NCBI RefSeq assembly: GCF_014705715.1
Contig: NZ_JACXLC010000001.1
Location: 2,908,429 to 2,972,428, forward strand
Source of the DNA: Erythrobacter rubeus
Lineage (GTDB): Bacteria > Pseudomonadota > Alphaproteobacteria > Sphingomonadales > Sphingomonadaceae
Direction: 5' to 3'
DNA length: 64,000 nt
The first letter of the stretch is position 1. Every line of letters begins with the position of its first letter. The notes beneath the pieces were generated by a model that saw only the letters and a program-made list of their open reading frames with translations, had not been told where the DNA came from and did no database searches. Below, in pieces: positions 9,905 to 19,446 of the stretch. The translations under genes were made by a program, and so were the position numbers.

Positions 9905-11152
9905 ATGCGCAGCGATTTTCTTTTCACCTCCGAAAGCGTTTCAGAAGGCCACCCGGACAAGGTTTCCGACCAAATCTCGGACGCAATCGTCGATCTGATG
10001 CTGTCGAAGGACCCGGAATCCCGCGTTGCCTGTGAAACGATGACGACGACCCAGCGCGTGATCTTGTCAGGCGAAATTCGCTGTGCGCCTATGTATGACG
10101 AGGATAACGAAGACTGGGCCGTCAATGGCGGCTGGGCTCCCGGCGCGAAGGAAGAGATCGAGCAGGCGGTTCGCAGAACCGTTCGTGATATCGGTTATGA
10201 GCAGGATGGCTTTCACTGGAAGACACTGATCTTCGAAAACCACTTGCATGGACAGTCTGCCCACATCGCTCAGGGTGTGGATGCTGGCGGTGACGGCTCG
10301 AACAAGGATGAGGGCGCGGGCGATCAGGGTATCATGTTCGGGTTCGCCTGCGACGAAACGCCCGACCTCATGCCTGCCCCGATCGATTACAGCCACAAGA
10401 TCCTCGAAAAACTCGCTGCCGACCGCCATTCGGGCGCGGCACCGTTTCTCGAGCCCGATGCCAAGAGCCAAGTGACGCTGCGCTACAAGGATGGAAAGCC
10501 TGTCGCCTGTACCGCGATTGTCGTGAGCACCCAGCATGCCGAAGGTTATGATGAGGGTGATAAGGAAGCCGAGCTCAAATCCTACGTCAAAGGCGTGGTG
10601 ACCGATGTCTTGCCCGACGGTTTCATCTCCGGCGAAACCCAGTGGCACATCAACCCTACCGGCAGCTTCGTGATTGGCGGTCCAGACGGAGATGCCGGCC
10701 TTACCGGGCGCAAGATCATCGTCGACACCTATGGCGGCGCCAGCCCGCACGGTGGCGGCGCCTTCAGCGGGAAGGACCCGACGAAGGTCGATCGCAGCGC
10801 AGCCTACATCACTCGCTACCTCGCCAAGAATGTGGTGGCGGCCGGACTTGCGAGCCGCTGCACGATCCAGATCGCCTATGCCATAGGCGTTTCGGAGCCT
10901 CTGTCGCTTTATGTCGATACTCACGGCACCTGCGGCGGAGGCGCCGACGATGCAGCCATCGAAGAAGCGATCAAATCGATCACCAAGCTTGGCGGCCTGA
11001 CACCGCGCGCGATCCGCACGCATCTCGGCCTGAACAAGCCGATCTATCGCAAGAGCGCAGCCTATGGACACTTTGGCCGCACCGCCGATGGCGATTTCTT
11101 CCCCTGGGAGAAAACGGATTTGGTCGAAGATCTGAAGGCAGCTCTCGCCTGA
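9905..11152 (+). CDS. metK: S-adenosylmethionine synthetase
   Basis: Makes S-adenosylmethionine from methionine and ATP. The 415-residue protein carries the N-terminal signature [20 protein letters not shown], the hexapeptide GAGDQG (about residue 138-143) and the glycine-rich [19 protein letters not shown] near residue 280-298, all diagnostic of MetK. The start is ATG at 9905 with GGGAG upstream. A possible structured leader lies just upstream. It is followed after 19 bases by the DUF418 gene. Confidence 0.97.
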   Translation: MRSDFLFTSESVSEGHPDKVSDQISDAIVDLMLSKDPESRVACETMTTTQRVILSGEIRCAPMYDEDNEDWAVNGGWAPGAKEEIEQAVRRTVRDIGYEQDGFHWKTLIFENHLHGQSAHIAQGVDAGGDGSNKDEGAGDQGIMFGFACDETPDLMPAPIDYSHKILEKLAADRHSGAAPFLEPDAKSQVTLRYKDGKPVACTAIVVSTQHAEGYDEGDKEAELKSYVKGVVTDVLPDGFISGETQWHINPTGSFVIGGPDGDAGLTGRKIIVDTYGGASPHGGGAFSGKDPTKVDRSAAYITRYLAKNVVAAGLASRCTIQIAYAIGVSEPLSLYVDTHGTCGGGADDAAIEEAIKSITKLGGLTPRAIRTHLGLNKPIYRKSAAYGHFGRTADGDFFPWEKTDLVEDLKAALA

Positions 11153-11171
11153 TCTGATAGGGGCACTGCCG

Positions 11172-12365
11172 ATGGTAGTGCCAACACCCAGCACAAGGCG
11201 CCTAGTCGAGCTCGATGCGCTGCGCGGTCTCGCCGTGGTCGGGATCGTGTTGATGAACGTCTATGCGTTCGCGCTGCCTTTGCAGGCGTATTACAAACCC
11301 GCCGCGTATGGAGCGGAAAGCGCGGCCGACCGGGTGATCTGGGCTGTCAGCTTCGTCTTTATCGAGGACAAGTTCCGTACGCTTTTTGCGATGCTGTTCG
11401 GTGCGGGATGCCTGATTCTGTGGGAGCGGGAAACGGATCGCCCTCTGAGGACGCACTATGCGCGGATGGCGGTGCTCTTCGCGATAGGTCTTGGGCATTC
11501 GATACTTCTTGCAAATAACGATGTGCTGCGCGGCTATGCGTTTGCCGGCCTGGTCTTGCCATTCCTAATGCAGCTTTCGCACCGGGCTCTTTATGCCGTC
11601 GCCATCGGGTTTGTCTGGGTCCATGTCGGCGGCGGCATCGTTCTTTTCGGTGGCAGCATTCTCGATCTTTATGCTGGGCGAATGGGAACCGACGCCTCGC
11701 TCTTCGTTGAGCGAAATTTCGGGACCGATGAGCCGGCCCTTCGGTATGCGCTGCAACTGGGAAATGAGGGCTTTGGCGAACGCATCGCCCGCAGGTGGGC
11801 GGATATCCCGAGCCAGTTGCGGGTGGTTGCGGGCTCTGTTCCGATCAATCTCGCGGCTATGACACTGGGCATGGCGCTCTGGAAGGACCGCATGTTCGCG
11901 CGTGAATGGCGTATCTTTCGAATGCAGCGGCTGGCCGCAATCAGCGCCGCTATTTCGCTTCCCATGCTACTACTGCTCGCATGGTGGGTGGCCGATAACG
12001 GCTTTCCGGGCGCACTTGTGGGTGCGTCCTCGCTCATATTTTCCGCGCCATTCGACACGCTTTTGGCTCTATCATACGCGGCATTGGCGATGGCTTTTTT
12101 CAACGCGCCCGGAAAGCTAACGAAGCATCTCGCCGCAGTAGGCCGCTTGGCTCTTACCAATTACCTTATGAGCAGCGTCATGTTAGCCGCGATCTTTGCG
12201 AGTTGGGGACTGGGATTGTTCGGCGAAGTCTCGCGCTCTCAGGCGTTCGCGCTCGGTCTTATTCCGATCATCGCGATTTGCCTGTGGTCGCCAATCTGGT
12301 TCAAGCACCTTGGAAACGGCCCGTTCGAGCGGTTTTGGCGCCTTGGGGTCAGACTTCTTTCCTAA
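11172..12365 (+). CDS. DUF418 family integral membrane protein
   Basis: 397-residue polytopic membrane protein beginning RRLVELDALRGLAVVGIVLMN, the acyltransferase-3/heparan-acetyltransferase-like entry typical of DUF418 proteins. About ten hydrophobic spans can be seen. The C-terminal DUF418 part contains GRLALTNYLMSSVM (about residue 320). No reaction is known for certain; relatives are often called putative transporters or acyl transferases. It ends four bases inside the convergent CoA-transferase gene. Confidence 0.85.
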   Translation: MVVPTPSTRRLVELDALRGLAVVGIVLMNVYAFALPLQAYYKPAAYGAESAADRVIWAVSFVFIEDKFRTLFAMLFGAGCLILWERETDRPLRTHYARMAVLFAIGLGHSILLANNDVLRGYAFAGLVLPFLMQLSHRALYAVAIGFVWVHVGGGIVLFGGSILDLYAGRMGTDASLFVERNFGTDEPALRYALQLGNEGFGERIARRWADIPSQLRVVAGSVPINLAAMTLGMALWKDRMFAREWRIFRMQRLAAISAAISLPMLLLLAWWVADNGFPGALVGASSLIFSAPFDTLLALSYAALAMAFFNAPGKLTKHLAAVGRLALTNYLMSSVMLAAIFASWGLGLFGEVSRSQAFALGLIPIIAICLWSPIWFKHLGNGPFERFWRLGVRLLS

Positions 12366-13513
12366 TCGTCCTCACCCTGCATTGGCGAGGGTCGGTCGAG
12401 CGCCAGTTCGGCATCGGAGAAGGTGAAAGGCGAGCGCACGCCCGGCATCCCGCCTAGGTCCACCCGGAGCTGCCGCGCGATCACTTGCGGGTCTGCGAAG
12501 ACCTCGTCCAATCGGTTGATTGGTCCGGCGGGCACGCCCTTCGCTTTGCATTCGGCGAGAAGCTCTGCCTTTGACCAAGTCCTCGTTGCGTTCGCGATTT
12601 CGGTATCGAGCGCCGCAGCGTTGGCGGTGCGATCGCCGTTGGTAACGAACCGCACGTCCTCCGCCAGCTCAGGCAATCCGAGTAACTCGGCAAGCTTCCT
12701 GAAAAGCCTATCATTGGCAGGCGCGAGGATCACATGCCCGCCACGCACCGGAAAGACGCCATACGGCGCGACCTGCGCGTGCGCGTTGCCCATGCGCGGC
12801 GGGTTTTCACCCGTGGTCAAGAAATACGTTGCCTGATTGGCGAGCAGCGCAACCGAGCAATCGAGCAGGCTCATATCGACCAGCTGTCCGGCGCCTGTTC
12901 GCGCGCGCTGGATCAAGGCTGCCTGTATCCCATTGGCCGCGTAAACCCCGGTGGACAGGTCCGAGATGGAAACGCCCATCTTTACCGGATCACCCTCCGG
13001 CTCTCCGGTGACCGACATGAAGCCGCTCATCCCCTGGATAACGAAATCATAGCCGGCCTCATGCGCACGCGGGCCGGTCTGGCCGAAGCCGGTGATCGAA
13101 CAATAGACCAGTGCAGGATTGCTTGCTTTCAGCGAAGCGTAATCAAGGCCGAACTTGTCGAGGCTGCCGGTCTTGAAATTCTCGATCAGCACATCTGCTG
13201 AAACGGCAAGTTCCCGCACCCGCTCAAGATCGGCATCATCGCGGAAATCGGCGATGATCGATCGTTTTCCGCGATTGCAAGCGTGGTAGTAAGCGGCCTC
13301 GCGGTGCACCTTGCCGGTTTTGTCGGTGCGCTCGACCCATGGCGGACCCCATTGGCGCGTGCCGTCGCCTTCCGGGCTCTCGACCTTGATCACGTCCGCA
13401 CCAAGATCGGCCAGGATCTGCCCCGCCCATGGTCCGGCGAGCACGCGGGCGAGCTCAAGCATCTTTATCCCGGCGAGCGGCGCTTTGGGATTGCGGGGAT
13501 GATCGAGCCACAT
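12362..13513 (-). CDS. Family III CoA-transferase (CaiB/BaiF type)
   Basis: Transfers CoA between carboxylic acids through an aspartyl intermediate. The 383-residue sequence has the family entry LAGIKMLELARVLAGPWAGQILADLGADVIKVE, the ADVLIENF motif and the likely catalytic aspartate D185 in VSISDLSTG. The substrate cannot be read from sequence. It heads leftward, seven bases beyond the end of the small membrane gene and close to the two-subunit 3-oxoacid CoA-transferase, which suggests a shared acyl-CoA catabolic role. Confidence 0.92.
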   Translation of the reverse strand: MWLDHPRNPKAPLAGIKMLELARVLAGPWAGQILADLGADVIKVESPEGDGTRQWGPPWVERTDKTGKVHREAAYYHACNRGKRSIIADFRDDADLERVRELAVSADVLIENFKTGSLDKFGLDYASLKASNPALVYCSITGFGQTGPRAHEAGYDFVIQGMSGFMSVTGEPEGDPVKMGVSISDLSTGVYAANGIQAALIQRARTGAGQLVDMSLLDCSVALLANQATYFLTTGENPPRMGNAHAQVAPYGVFPVRGGHVILAPANDRLFRKLAELLGLPELAEDVRFVTNGDRTANAAALDTEIANATRTWSKAELLAECKAKGVPAGPINRLDEVFADPQVIARQLRVDLGGMPGVRSPFTFSDAELALDRPSPMQGEDD

Positions 13514-13519
13514 AGGGTG

Positions 13520-13948
13520 TCAGGCGGCAGCTGCGCGGGTTGGGTGAACTTGCGGCCAGACGAGCGCGGTTCCGATCGCATAGGCAAGGCCGATGGCCAG
13601 CACGATTGCCGACGACCAGATGTCAAAAGGTTGGCCGGGATAGGGCGCGCTTGCCAGAGCCGGGAAGAGCACCAACCCGCGCAGAAGATAGATCGACGCG
13701 ATCACGGGCAGCCCGCTTCGCAAAAGCGGAAGGCGAGGCAACTTGCGCGCGCCGGAGAAAGCATAGGCGGCCCAGATCGCGAGAACGATTGCGATCCCGA
13801 TGGTCATCCAGACCAATCCCATCGCACCATTCTCATACTCAACGACCAGCGGTTCGGGCGCTCCGAAAAAACGAAACCAGCTTGCGCCCATGGCTATGCA
13901 GGCGAGGTGTGCGAGCGAGGCGAGCAGGCTCGCTAGACCGCCGATCAT
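13520..13948 (-). CDS. Small four-helix membrane protein
   Basis: Unrecognised 142-residue protein with four hydrophobic segments (about residues 3-24, 42-60, 74-95 and 108-130) and a short basic loop. I start it at the ATG at 13948; a TTG at 13966 just beyond the upstream stop is an alternative. It lies 20 bases after the scoB-like gene on the same strand and ends next to the CoA-transferase, so it is probably in the same operon. An open extension further upstream overlaps scoB in another frame and is not believable as coding sequence. Confidence 0.7.
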   Translation of the reverse strand: MIGGLASLLASLAHLACIAMGASWFRFFGAPEPLVVEYENGAMGLVWMTIGIAIVLAIWAAYAFSGARKLPRLPLLRSGLPVIASIYLLRGLVLFPALASAPYPGQPFDIWSSAIVLAIGLAYAIGTALVWPQVHPTRAAAA

Positions 13949-13968
13949 CAGAAGCAGGCGTCCCAAGA

Positions 13969-14625
13969 TTACACGGCCACTTCGTATTGAGCTGTCGTCT
14001 TCTCTGCGACCTCCTCGGCAGTAACACCGGGAGCCAGTTCGATAAGTTTGAAATTCGAATCCTTGTCCGGTCGGTGGAACACGCCAAGATTGGTGATGAT
14101 CATGTCGACCACTCCAGCGCCGGTCAGCGGCAGCGTGCATTCGGGGATGAATTTCGGGCTGCCATCCTTCGCGTTGTGATCCATCACCACGATGATTTTC
14201 TTTACGCCCGCGACAAGGTCCATCGCGCCGCCCATCCCCTTGATCATCTTGCCGGGGATCATCCAGTTCGCGATGTCGCCATTTTCGGCCACTTCCATCG
14301 CACCCAGAACGGTAAGGTCGATATGACCGCCCCGGATCATCGAAAAGCTCGTCGCGCTGTCGAAATAGGCGCTGTGAGGCAATTCGCTGATCGTTTGCTT
14401 GCCTGCGTTGATGAGATCGGGATCGACCTCGTCGTCGTAAGGGAATGGCCCGATGCCGAGCATGCCGTTTTCGCTCTGGAGCGTCACCAGCATGCCTTCG
14501 CGAATATGGTTGGCGACGAGCGTGGGAATGCCAATGCCGAGATTGACGTAATAGCCATCTTCAAGCTCTTGGGCGGCGCGGGCCGCCATCTGATCGCGGG
14601 TCCAGCCCGGCGTTTCCTGTGTCAT
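13969..14625 (-). CDS. scoB: 3-oxoacid CoA-transferase, subunit B
   Basis: Beta subunit of a succinyl-CoA:3-ketoacid-type CoA-transferase used in ketone-body or short-chain acid breakdown. The 218-residue protein has the active-site glutamate E52 in [12 protein letters not shown] and the family segments [26 protein letters not shown] and [14 protein letters not shown]. It is downstream of subunit A on the same strand with a 58-base gap. The symbol scoB reflects family membership; acetoacetate as acceptor is inferred. Confidence 0.93.
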   Translation of the reverse strand: MTQETPGWTRDQMAARAAQELEDGYYVNLGIGIPTLVANHIREGMLVTLQSENGMLGIGPFPYDDEVDPDLINAGKQTISELPHSAYFDSATSFSMIRGGHIDLTVLGAMEVAENGDIANWMIPGKMIKGMGGAMDLVAGVKKIIVVMDHNAKDGSPKFIPECTLPLTGAGVVDMIITNLGVFHRPDKDSNFKLIELAPGVTAEEVAEKTTAQYEVAV

Positions 14626-14683
14626 TGAAAATGCTCTTCGTTGGTGTTGCTCGGCGAGGCGAGTGCGATGCCGCTATGGCAGG

Positions 14684-15406
14684 TCACGCCGTCTCGCGCT
14701 CTCGCGTGGTGCGGAATTCGATTTTCTTGTCATAGGGCGCGCCAACAATCATGCGATTTACGAAGACGCCTGGCAGGTGAATTTCATCCGGGTCTAGAGC
14801 GCCAGCCGGCACCACTTCTTCGACCTCGACAACGCATACCTTGCCGCAGGTCGCGGCGGGCTGATTGAAATTGCGCGCGGTCTTGCGGAAGATGAGATTG
14901 CCGGTCTCGTCGGCTTTCCATGCTTTCACGATCGACAGATCGGCGAAAATACCGCGTTCGAGAATGTAGGTCGACATGATGCCATCGGGATCTTCGAAAT
15001 CCTTGTGCTCCTTGCCTTCCGCAACCTGCGTGCCGACACCTGTCTTGGTATAGAAGCCGGGGATCCCTGCACCGCCAGCGCGCATTCTTTCCGCTAGCGT
15101 TCCTTGCGGACAGAATTCGACCTCAAGCTCGCCTGCGAGAAACTGCCGCTCGAACTCCTTGTTTTCGCCGACATAGGAAGAGATCATCTTCTTCACCTGG
15201 CGCGTGCGGAGCAGTTTGCCGATGCCTTCATTGTCGATGCCCGCATTGTTGCTCGCAAATGTGAGGCCTTTGACGCCGCTATCTCGAATGGCGTCAAGCA
15301 ATCGCTCGGGAATTCCGCAGAGACCAAAACCGCCAGCAGCAACCAGCATGTCGTCTCGCAGCACACCATCGAGCGCGCTGGCTGCATCTGGGAAAAGCTT
15401 ACTCAT
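14684..15406 (-). CDS. scoA: 3-oxoacid CoA-transferase, subunit A
   Basis: Alpha subunit partner of the downstream subunit B. The 240-residue protein has the glycine-rich CoA-binding segment AAGGFGLCGIPE (about residues 24-35) and family stretches SNNAGIDNEGIGKLL and GGAGIPGFYTKTGVGT. I start it at ATG 15406, with AGG nine bases upstream; an in-frame GTG at 15415 has no better site. A 537-base non-coding region lies upstream. Confidence 0.93.
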   Translation of the reverse strand: MSKLFPDAASALDGVLRDDMLVAAGGFGLCGIPERLLDAIRDSGVKGLTFASNNAGIDNEGIGKLLRTRQVKKMISSYVGENKEFERQFLAGELEVEFCPQGTLAERMRAGGAGIPGFYTKTGVGTQVAEGKEHKDFEDPDGIMSTYILERGIFADLSIVKAWKADETGNLIFRKTARNFNQPAATCGKVCVVEVEEVVPAGALDPDEIHLPGVFVNRMIVGAPYDKKIEFRTTRERETA

Positions 15407-15943
15407 TGAATACACCTGCCCGTTTGGGTTGGATGAAAGGCTTGGCTTAAGCCTTCGCCTGCCCCCTGATTAGTGGCTGCAGGTTCCTGTGTCACGCTCC
15501 TGATTCTGCCCTAGGAACGAGATCGTGCATGTTGCGACGCACAACGCAAGAAACCGCATTTTTGCTCGAAAAGAGCGCGGCTGCCTAAAATTTGATCAAT
15601 TAATATGCGTCAAATGGAATTGTGTCAGCGATATGACGATAGATAATGCACGAAACGCAACATAAAATGCGCCTTTCGCACTTGCGAAATAACTTCGGGT
15701 CAAGCATACCGGGGCATGCCTTTCAGGCATCCTCTCCCAAACTTTTCCAGCCCGGCCTTCGCGCCGGGCTTTTTTCTGCCTGCAGGACCGTGTCAGGCGG
15801 TCATCCTGTGCCCTCTGCGACTGTAACAATTCCTGAAAATTCTTCGAAACGGTTCACGAGCATGGCCGTTTGCAAAGGGCGGCGCCGCTGCCTAGCTATC
15901 AGGCAGCCCGACCGACGAATCGAATGATCGAGAGGATTTGCCC
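15407..15943. other. Long intergenic region between scoA and the CDC48-like gene
   Basis: No believable protein gene. The left part (15407-15660) should hold the leftward promoter of the CoA-transferase genes; no clear consensus was seen. The middle holds a compact two-hairpin element ending in a strong terminator (15690-15775, listed separately). The right part leads to the AGAGGA ribosome site of the AAA gene. Confidence 0.6.
15711..15775 (+). ncRNA. Small RNA candidate with two hairpins and C/U-rich loop
   Basis: A short hairpin ATGCCT-TTC-AGGCAT (15716-15730) is followed by an unpaired CCTCTCCC (15731-15738) and a strong intrinsic terminator: AGCCCGGC (749-756 of this kb), a six-base loop, GCCGGGCT and six Ts (15770-15775). 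A weak promoter is possible (TTGCGA at 15682, 17 bases, CATACC at 15705). No open reading frame fits. The pattern of a first hairpin, an anti-ribosome-site-like CCTCTCCC stretch and a terminator resembles alphaproteobacterial trans-acting small RNAs such as the suhB/mmgR family; that assignment is from memory and unverified. The exact 5' end is unknown. Confidence 0.6.
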
Positions 15944-18250
15944 ATGGCCGAAGCCGAAGCCGCCACTCCCGCCCGCACAGCGCGACTGCAAGTCGCTGCA
16001 GCACGGCAGGAGGAATCAGGACAGGGCATCGCGCGCATGCCGCGCTCGGCTTTCCAGGAACTAGGTATAACCGAAGGCGAGGTGGTCGAGATTACCGGTA
16101 AGCGGATGACCGCAGCCATCGCGACAGCAGCCTATGCTGAAGACGAAACGCTCGACGTGGTCCGGCTGGATGGCTTGCAACGCGGAAATGCGGAAGCTGG
16201 TTCGGGCGAGCACGTTGAAATCAAAGCCGCCGAATCGCGCCCGGCGACGCGCGTGGTGTTCGCGCCGGCTCAGCGCGAAATGCGCCTGCAAGGACCGACG
16301 CAGGCGCTCAAACGCAACTTTTTCGGAAAGCCGATTGTGGCAGGTGACCTGGTGGCGACGACCGGACAGCAGCCGGTGCAAAACATGCCATCCGATGTGC
16401 GGCAATTGCTGCGAGCGCCCGCCTATGCCCTGACGCAAATCCGCCTTTCGGTCGCTTCGACAAGCCCCAAAGGCATCGTCCACATCGACGAAAACACCGA
16501 AGTCGAGTTACGGACCGAATTCGAAGAGCCACGCGACGCCCGCGCCGCGGTCAATTATGACGATGTCGGCGGCATGGAAGACACTATCCGCCAACTGCGC
16601 GAAATGGTCGAGCTGCCGCTGCGTTATCCCGAGCTGTTCACCCGGCTGGGTGTCGACCCGCCCAAGGGAGTGCTTCTCCATGGACCTCCCGGCACAGGCA
16701 AGACCCGCCTCGCGCAAGCAGTCGCGAACGAAAGCGACGCCGACTTCTTCACGATCAACGGGCCCGAAATCATGGGCTCAGGCTATGGCGAAAGTGAAAA
16801 GCGGCTGCGCGAAGTGTTCGAAGAGGCAACCCGCGCAGCCCCTGCGATCGTGTTCATAGACGAGATCGATTCGATCGCGCCCAAGCGGACACAGGTCCCT
16901 GGCGAGGCCGAAAAGCGGCTTGTCGCACAGCTTCTGACTCTCATGGACGGGCTGGAGGCGCGCGCAAACCTTGTCGTGATCGCTGCGACCAATCGGCCGG
17001 ACGCAATCGACGAAGCGCTGCGCCGTCCCGGCCGCTTCGACCGCGAAATTATCATCGGCGTTCCTGACCAGAGTGGCCGCCGCGAAATCCTGGCCATCCA
17101 CACCCGCGGCATGCCGCTGGAGGCAGCGGTAAAGCTGGATGAGCTGGCCCGCGTCACGCATGGCTTTGTCGGTGCGGACATCGCGGCGCTTGCCCGAGAG
17201 GCGGCGATCGATGCCGTCCGTCGGATAATGCCGCGCCTCGATCTCGATGAACGCACCATCCCGCAGGATGTCCTTGAGGACCTCTGCGTCACGCGTGACG
17301 ATTTCTTTTCTGCACTGAAACGTATTCAACCCTCCGCCATGCGCGAAGTCATGGTGCAGGTTCCGAAAACCAGCTGGGACGATATCGGTGGCGTCGGCGA
17401 CGCGATCGACAAGCTGAAAGAAGGGATCGAGCTGCCGCTCAAGAATCCTGATGCGTTTCGCCGGCTGGGCATCCGACCCGCCAAAGGCTTCCTGCTTTAC
17501 GGTCCGCCTGGGACCGGTAAAACCCTGCTTGCGAAAGCGACGGCCAAGGAGGCGGAAGCCAATTTCATTTCGATGAAAAGCTCCGACCTCTTGTCGAAAT
17601 GGTATGGCGAAAGCGAACAACAGATCGCGAAACTGTTCGCGCGGGCGCGGGCCGTGGCACCGTGTGTTATCTTCATCGATGAGATCGACAGTCTGGTGCC
17701 GGCGCGCGGATCGGGACAGGGCGAGCCGCAGGTGACAGGACGAGTGGTCAACACGATCCTCGCTGAAATGGACGGCCTTGAAGAATTGCAATCGGTCGTC
17801 GTTGTTGGTGCCACCAACAGGCCGACGCTGGTCGATCCCGCGCTGCTGCGTCCGGGCCGGTTTGACGAGCTGGTCTATGTCGGGACGCCGGACACCGAAG
17901 GCCGCGAACACATCCTGAAGATCCACACATCCGATATGCCGTTGGCAGGCGACGTCGACCTTTCAGATGTCGCGTCGAAAACCGAGCGATTCACCGGAGC
18001 CGATCTCGAAGATGTGGTGCGAAGGGCAGGGCTTGCTGCGCTTCGTCGTCTCGGAGGCGAAGTGGACATGGTCGCCGCTGAGGATTTCGCATCAGCATTG
18101 GAAGACTCGCGTGCCACCGTCACATCACGGATGGAAGCGGAGTATCGCAAGATGCGCGGCGAGCTTAAAAAGCGTGCGGCGGAAGCCAATCCGATTGGTT
18201 TCTTCGCGCCGGACACCCTCGAGCCGGCAAACGCGAAGAAACACGACTAG
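15944..18250 (+). CDS. CDC48/VCP-like double AAA ATPase
   Basis: 768-residue unfoldase of the CDC48 family. The N-terminal region (about 1-170) looks like the double-psi beta-barrel substrate-recruiting domain. Two AAA modules follow: D1 with Walker A GPPGTGKT near residue 246 and Walker B IVFIDEIDSIAPKR, and D2 with GPPGTGKT near 520 and VIFIDEIDSLVPAR; both have arginine-finger regions (RRPGRFD and LRPGRFD). The start is ATG 15944, with AGAGGA eight bases upstream, rather than an in-frame TTG at 15938. Bacterial members are known but their clients are not. A small-RNA candidate lies just upstream. Confidence 0.94.
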   Translation: MAEAEAATPARTARLQVAAARQEESGQGIARMPRSAFQELGITEGEVVEITGKRMTAAIATAAYAEDETLDVVRLDGLQRGNAEAGSGEHVEIKAAESRPATRVVFAPAQREMRLQGPTQALKRNFFGKPIVAGDLVATTGQQPVQNMPSDVRQLLRAPAYALTQIRLSVASTSPKGIVHIDENTEVELRTEFEEPRDARAAVNYDDVGGMEDTIRQLREMVELPLRYPELFTRLGVDPPKGVLLHGPPGTGKTRLAQAVANESDADFFTINGPEIMGSGYGESEKRLREVFEEATRAAPAIVFIDEIDSIAPKRTQVPGEAEKRLVAQLLTLMDGLEARANLVVIAATNRPDAIDEALRRPGRFDREIIIGVPDQSGRREILAIHTRGMPLEAAVKLDELARVTHGFVGADIAALAREAAIDAVRRIMPRLDLDERTIPQDVLEDLCVTRDDFFSALKRIQPSAMREVMVQVPKTSWDDIGGVGDAIDKLKEGIELPLKNPDAFRRLGIRPAKGFLLYGPPGTGKTLLAKATAKEAEANFISMKSSDLLSKWYGESEQQIAKLFARARAVAPCVIFIDEIDSLVPARGSGQGEPQVTGRVVNTILAEMDGLEELQSVVVVGATNRPTLVDPALLRPGRFDELVYVGTPDTEGREHILKIHTSDMPLAGDVDLSDVASKTERFTGADLEDVVRRAGLAALRRLGGEVDMVAAEDFASALEDSRATVTSRMEAEYRKMRGELKKRAAEANPIGFFAPDTLEPANAKKHD

Positions 18251-18255
18251 AATTT

Positions 18256-19377
18256 TCAGGGGCCGGCGGGTTCCCCAGCTTTCGGATGCCCGCCGGGCAC
18301 TTCGAGCCGGTGGCGGATCAGAGCGTTTTCCTGATTGTCGCGGATCCAGCCGAGCATGTGTTCGCGCGTCTCGCACCGCAGGACGAAAAGTTCGCTGATC
18401 GTCTTGGCGCTCATCGACAGGCGCAACTCGATGCTTTCCGGATAGGCCTCGGTCATGAGGAACGCGATATTGCGCCCGTCGAACAGTTCATGCGCGGTGA
18501 CGAAGCGTTCGAATTCTTCGCGGATCGGCTGGACTACAGTTGCCGGATCAAGATGAAGAAAAACGGGGCCGGTAAGCTGCTCGTCGGTGCGCGACCAATT
18601 TTCGAAACTTTCGTCCAGGAAGCGTGAGGTCGGGATGATCACCAGTCGCTCATCCCAGGTTCGCACGGTGACGAAGCTGAGGTGCATCTCCTCGATCCGC
18701 CCGACATCGCCATCGACTTCCACCAAATCGCCCAGCCGCATCGGTTCGGTAAGTGCAACCTGAAGCCCGGCGATCAGCGATTTCAGCGCTGGCTGCGCAG
18801 CGGCACCGATGGCTAGTGCGGCGAGACCGGCCGAGGCAAGCATCGTCGTACCGATCGATCGCACGGATGGTATCGCGAACAACATCAATCCAATGGTGAT
18901 CATGACAATCGCAGCGACCGCGATGCGGGACAAAACCGCTATCCGCGTCTTTCGGCTGCGTATGGAAATCGGGTCTTCATGGGCTTCCATCCGCAGCTCG
19001 AGCGCTGCGGTTAGGCCGCGGACGATGTTGTACGCGATCCATCCGAGCAGTGCAGGGCGAAGAAATTGCCCGAGCGGTTCCCATACAGTGCGAAGGGTCT
19101 CGTCCGCCTGCGCGGCCAGGGTCACACCAATTGCGATGAAGGACCATTTGATCGGTCTGCGAATGCGATCGATCAGGATATTGTTCGAAGGCGCTTCGGA
19201 AATGCTGGTGAGCTTATTCACCAGAGCGAACACGATCCGATAAGCAAGGTAGGCGAGCGTTACGCCGACCACCACAAACAGGGCGGCGACCCCGATCGCA
19301 TTCCAGTCGAATGTCCATGTGCCCGGTTCGGCAAAGCGAAAGCTCGCGGCGAGGGTCAGTTGAGACAGGTCGTGCAT
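18256..19377 (-). CDS. MscS-like small-conductance channel protein
   Basis: 373-residue membrane protein with four or so hydrophobic spans in the first 190 residues, including VAALFVVVGVTLAYLAYRIVF, then the MscS pore helix and beta domain: ASAGLAALAIGAAAQPALKSLIAGLQVALTEPMRLGDLVEVDGDVGRIEE in outline, followed by VIIPTSRFL. It lacks the BON domain of the channel at 2124. The cytoplasmic domain has an elongated C-terminus ending in GHPKAGEPAGP. It is convergent with the AAA gene, five bases away. Function as an osmotic safety valve is the family expectation. Confidence 0.9.
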   Translation of the reverse strand: MHDLSQLTLAASFRFAEPGTWTFDWNAIGVAALFVVVGVTLAYLAYRIVFALVNKLTSISEAPSNNILIDRIRRPIKWSFIAIGVTLAAQADETLRTVWEPLGQFLRPALLGWIAYNIVRGLTAALELRMEAHEDPISIRSRKTRIAVLSRIAVAAIVMITIGLMLFAIPSVRSIGTTMLASAGLAALAIGAAAQPALKSLIAGLQVALTEPMRLGDLVEVDGDVGRIEEMHLSFVTVRTWDERLVIIPTSRFLDESFENWSRTDEQLTGPVFLHLDPATVVQPIREEFERFVTAHELFDGRNIAFLMTEAYPESIELRLSMSAKTISELFVLRCETREHMLGWIRDNQENALIRHRLEVPGGHPKAGEPAGP

Positions 19378-19446
19378 AGATGTGGCTCTAATTTTTGCAG
19401 GCGAAATGGTCTAGATTCCGCGCGAATGCGCAGTGGATTTTTCGGA

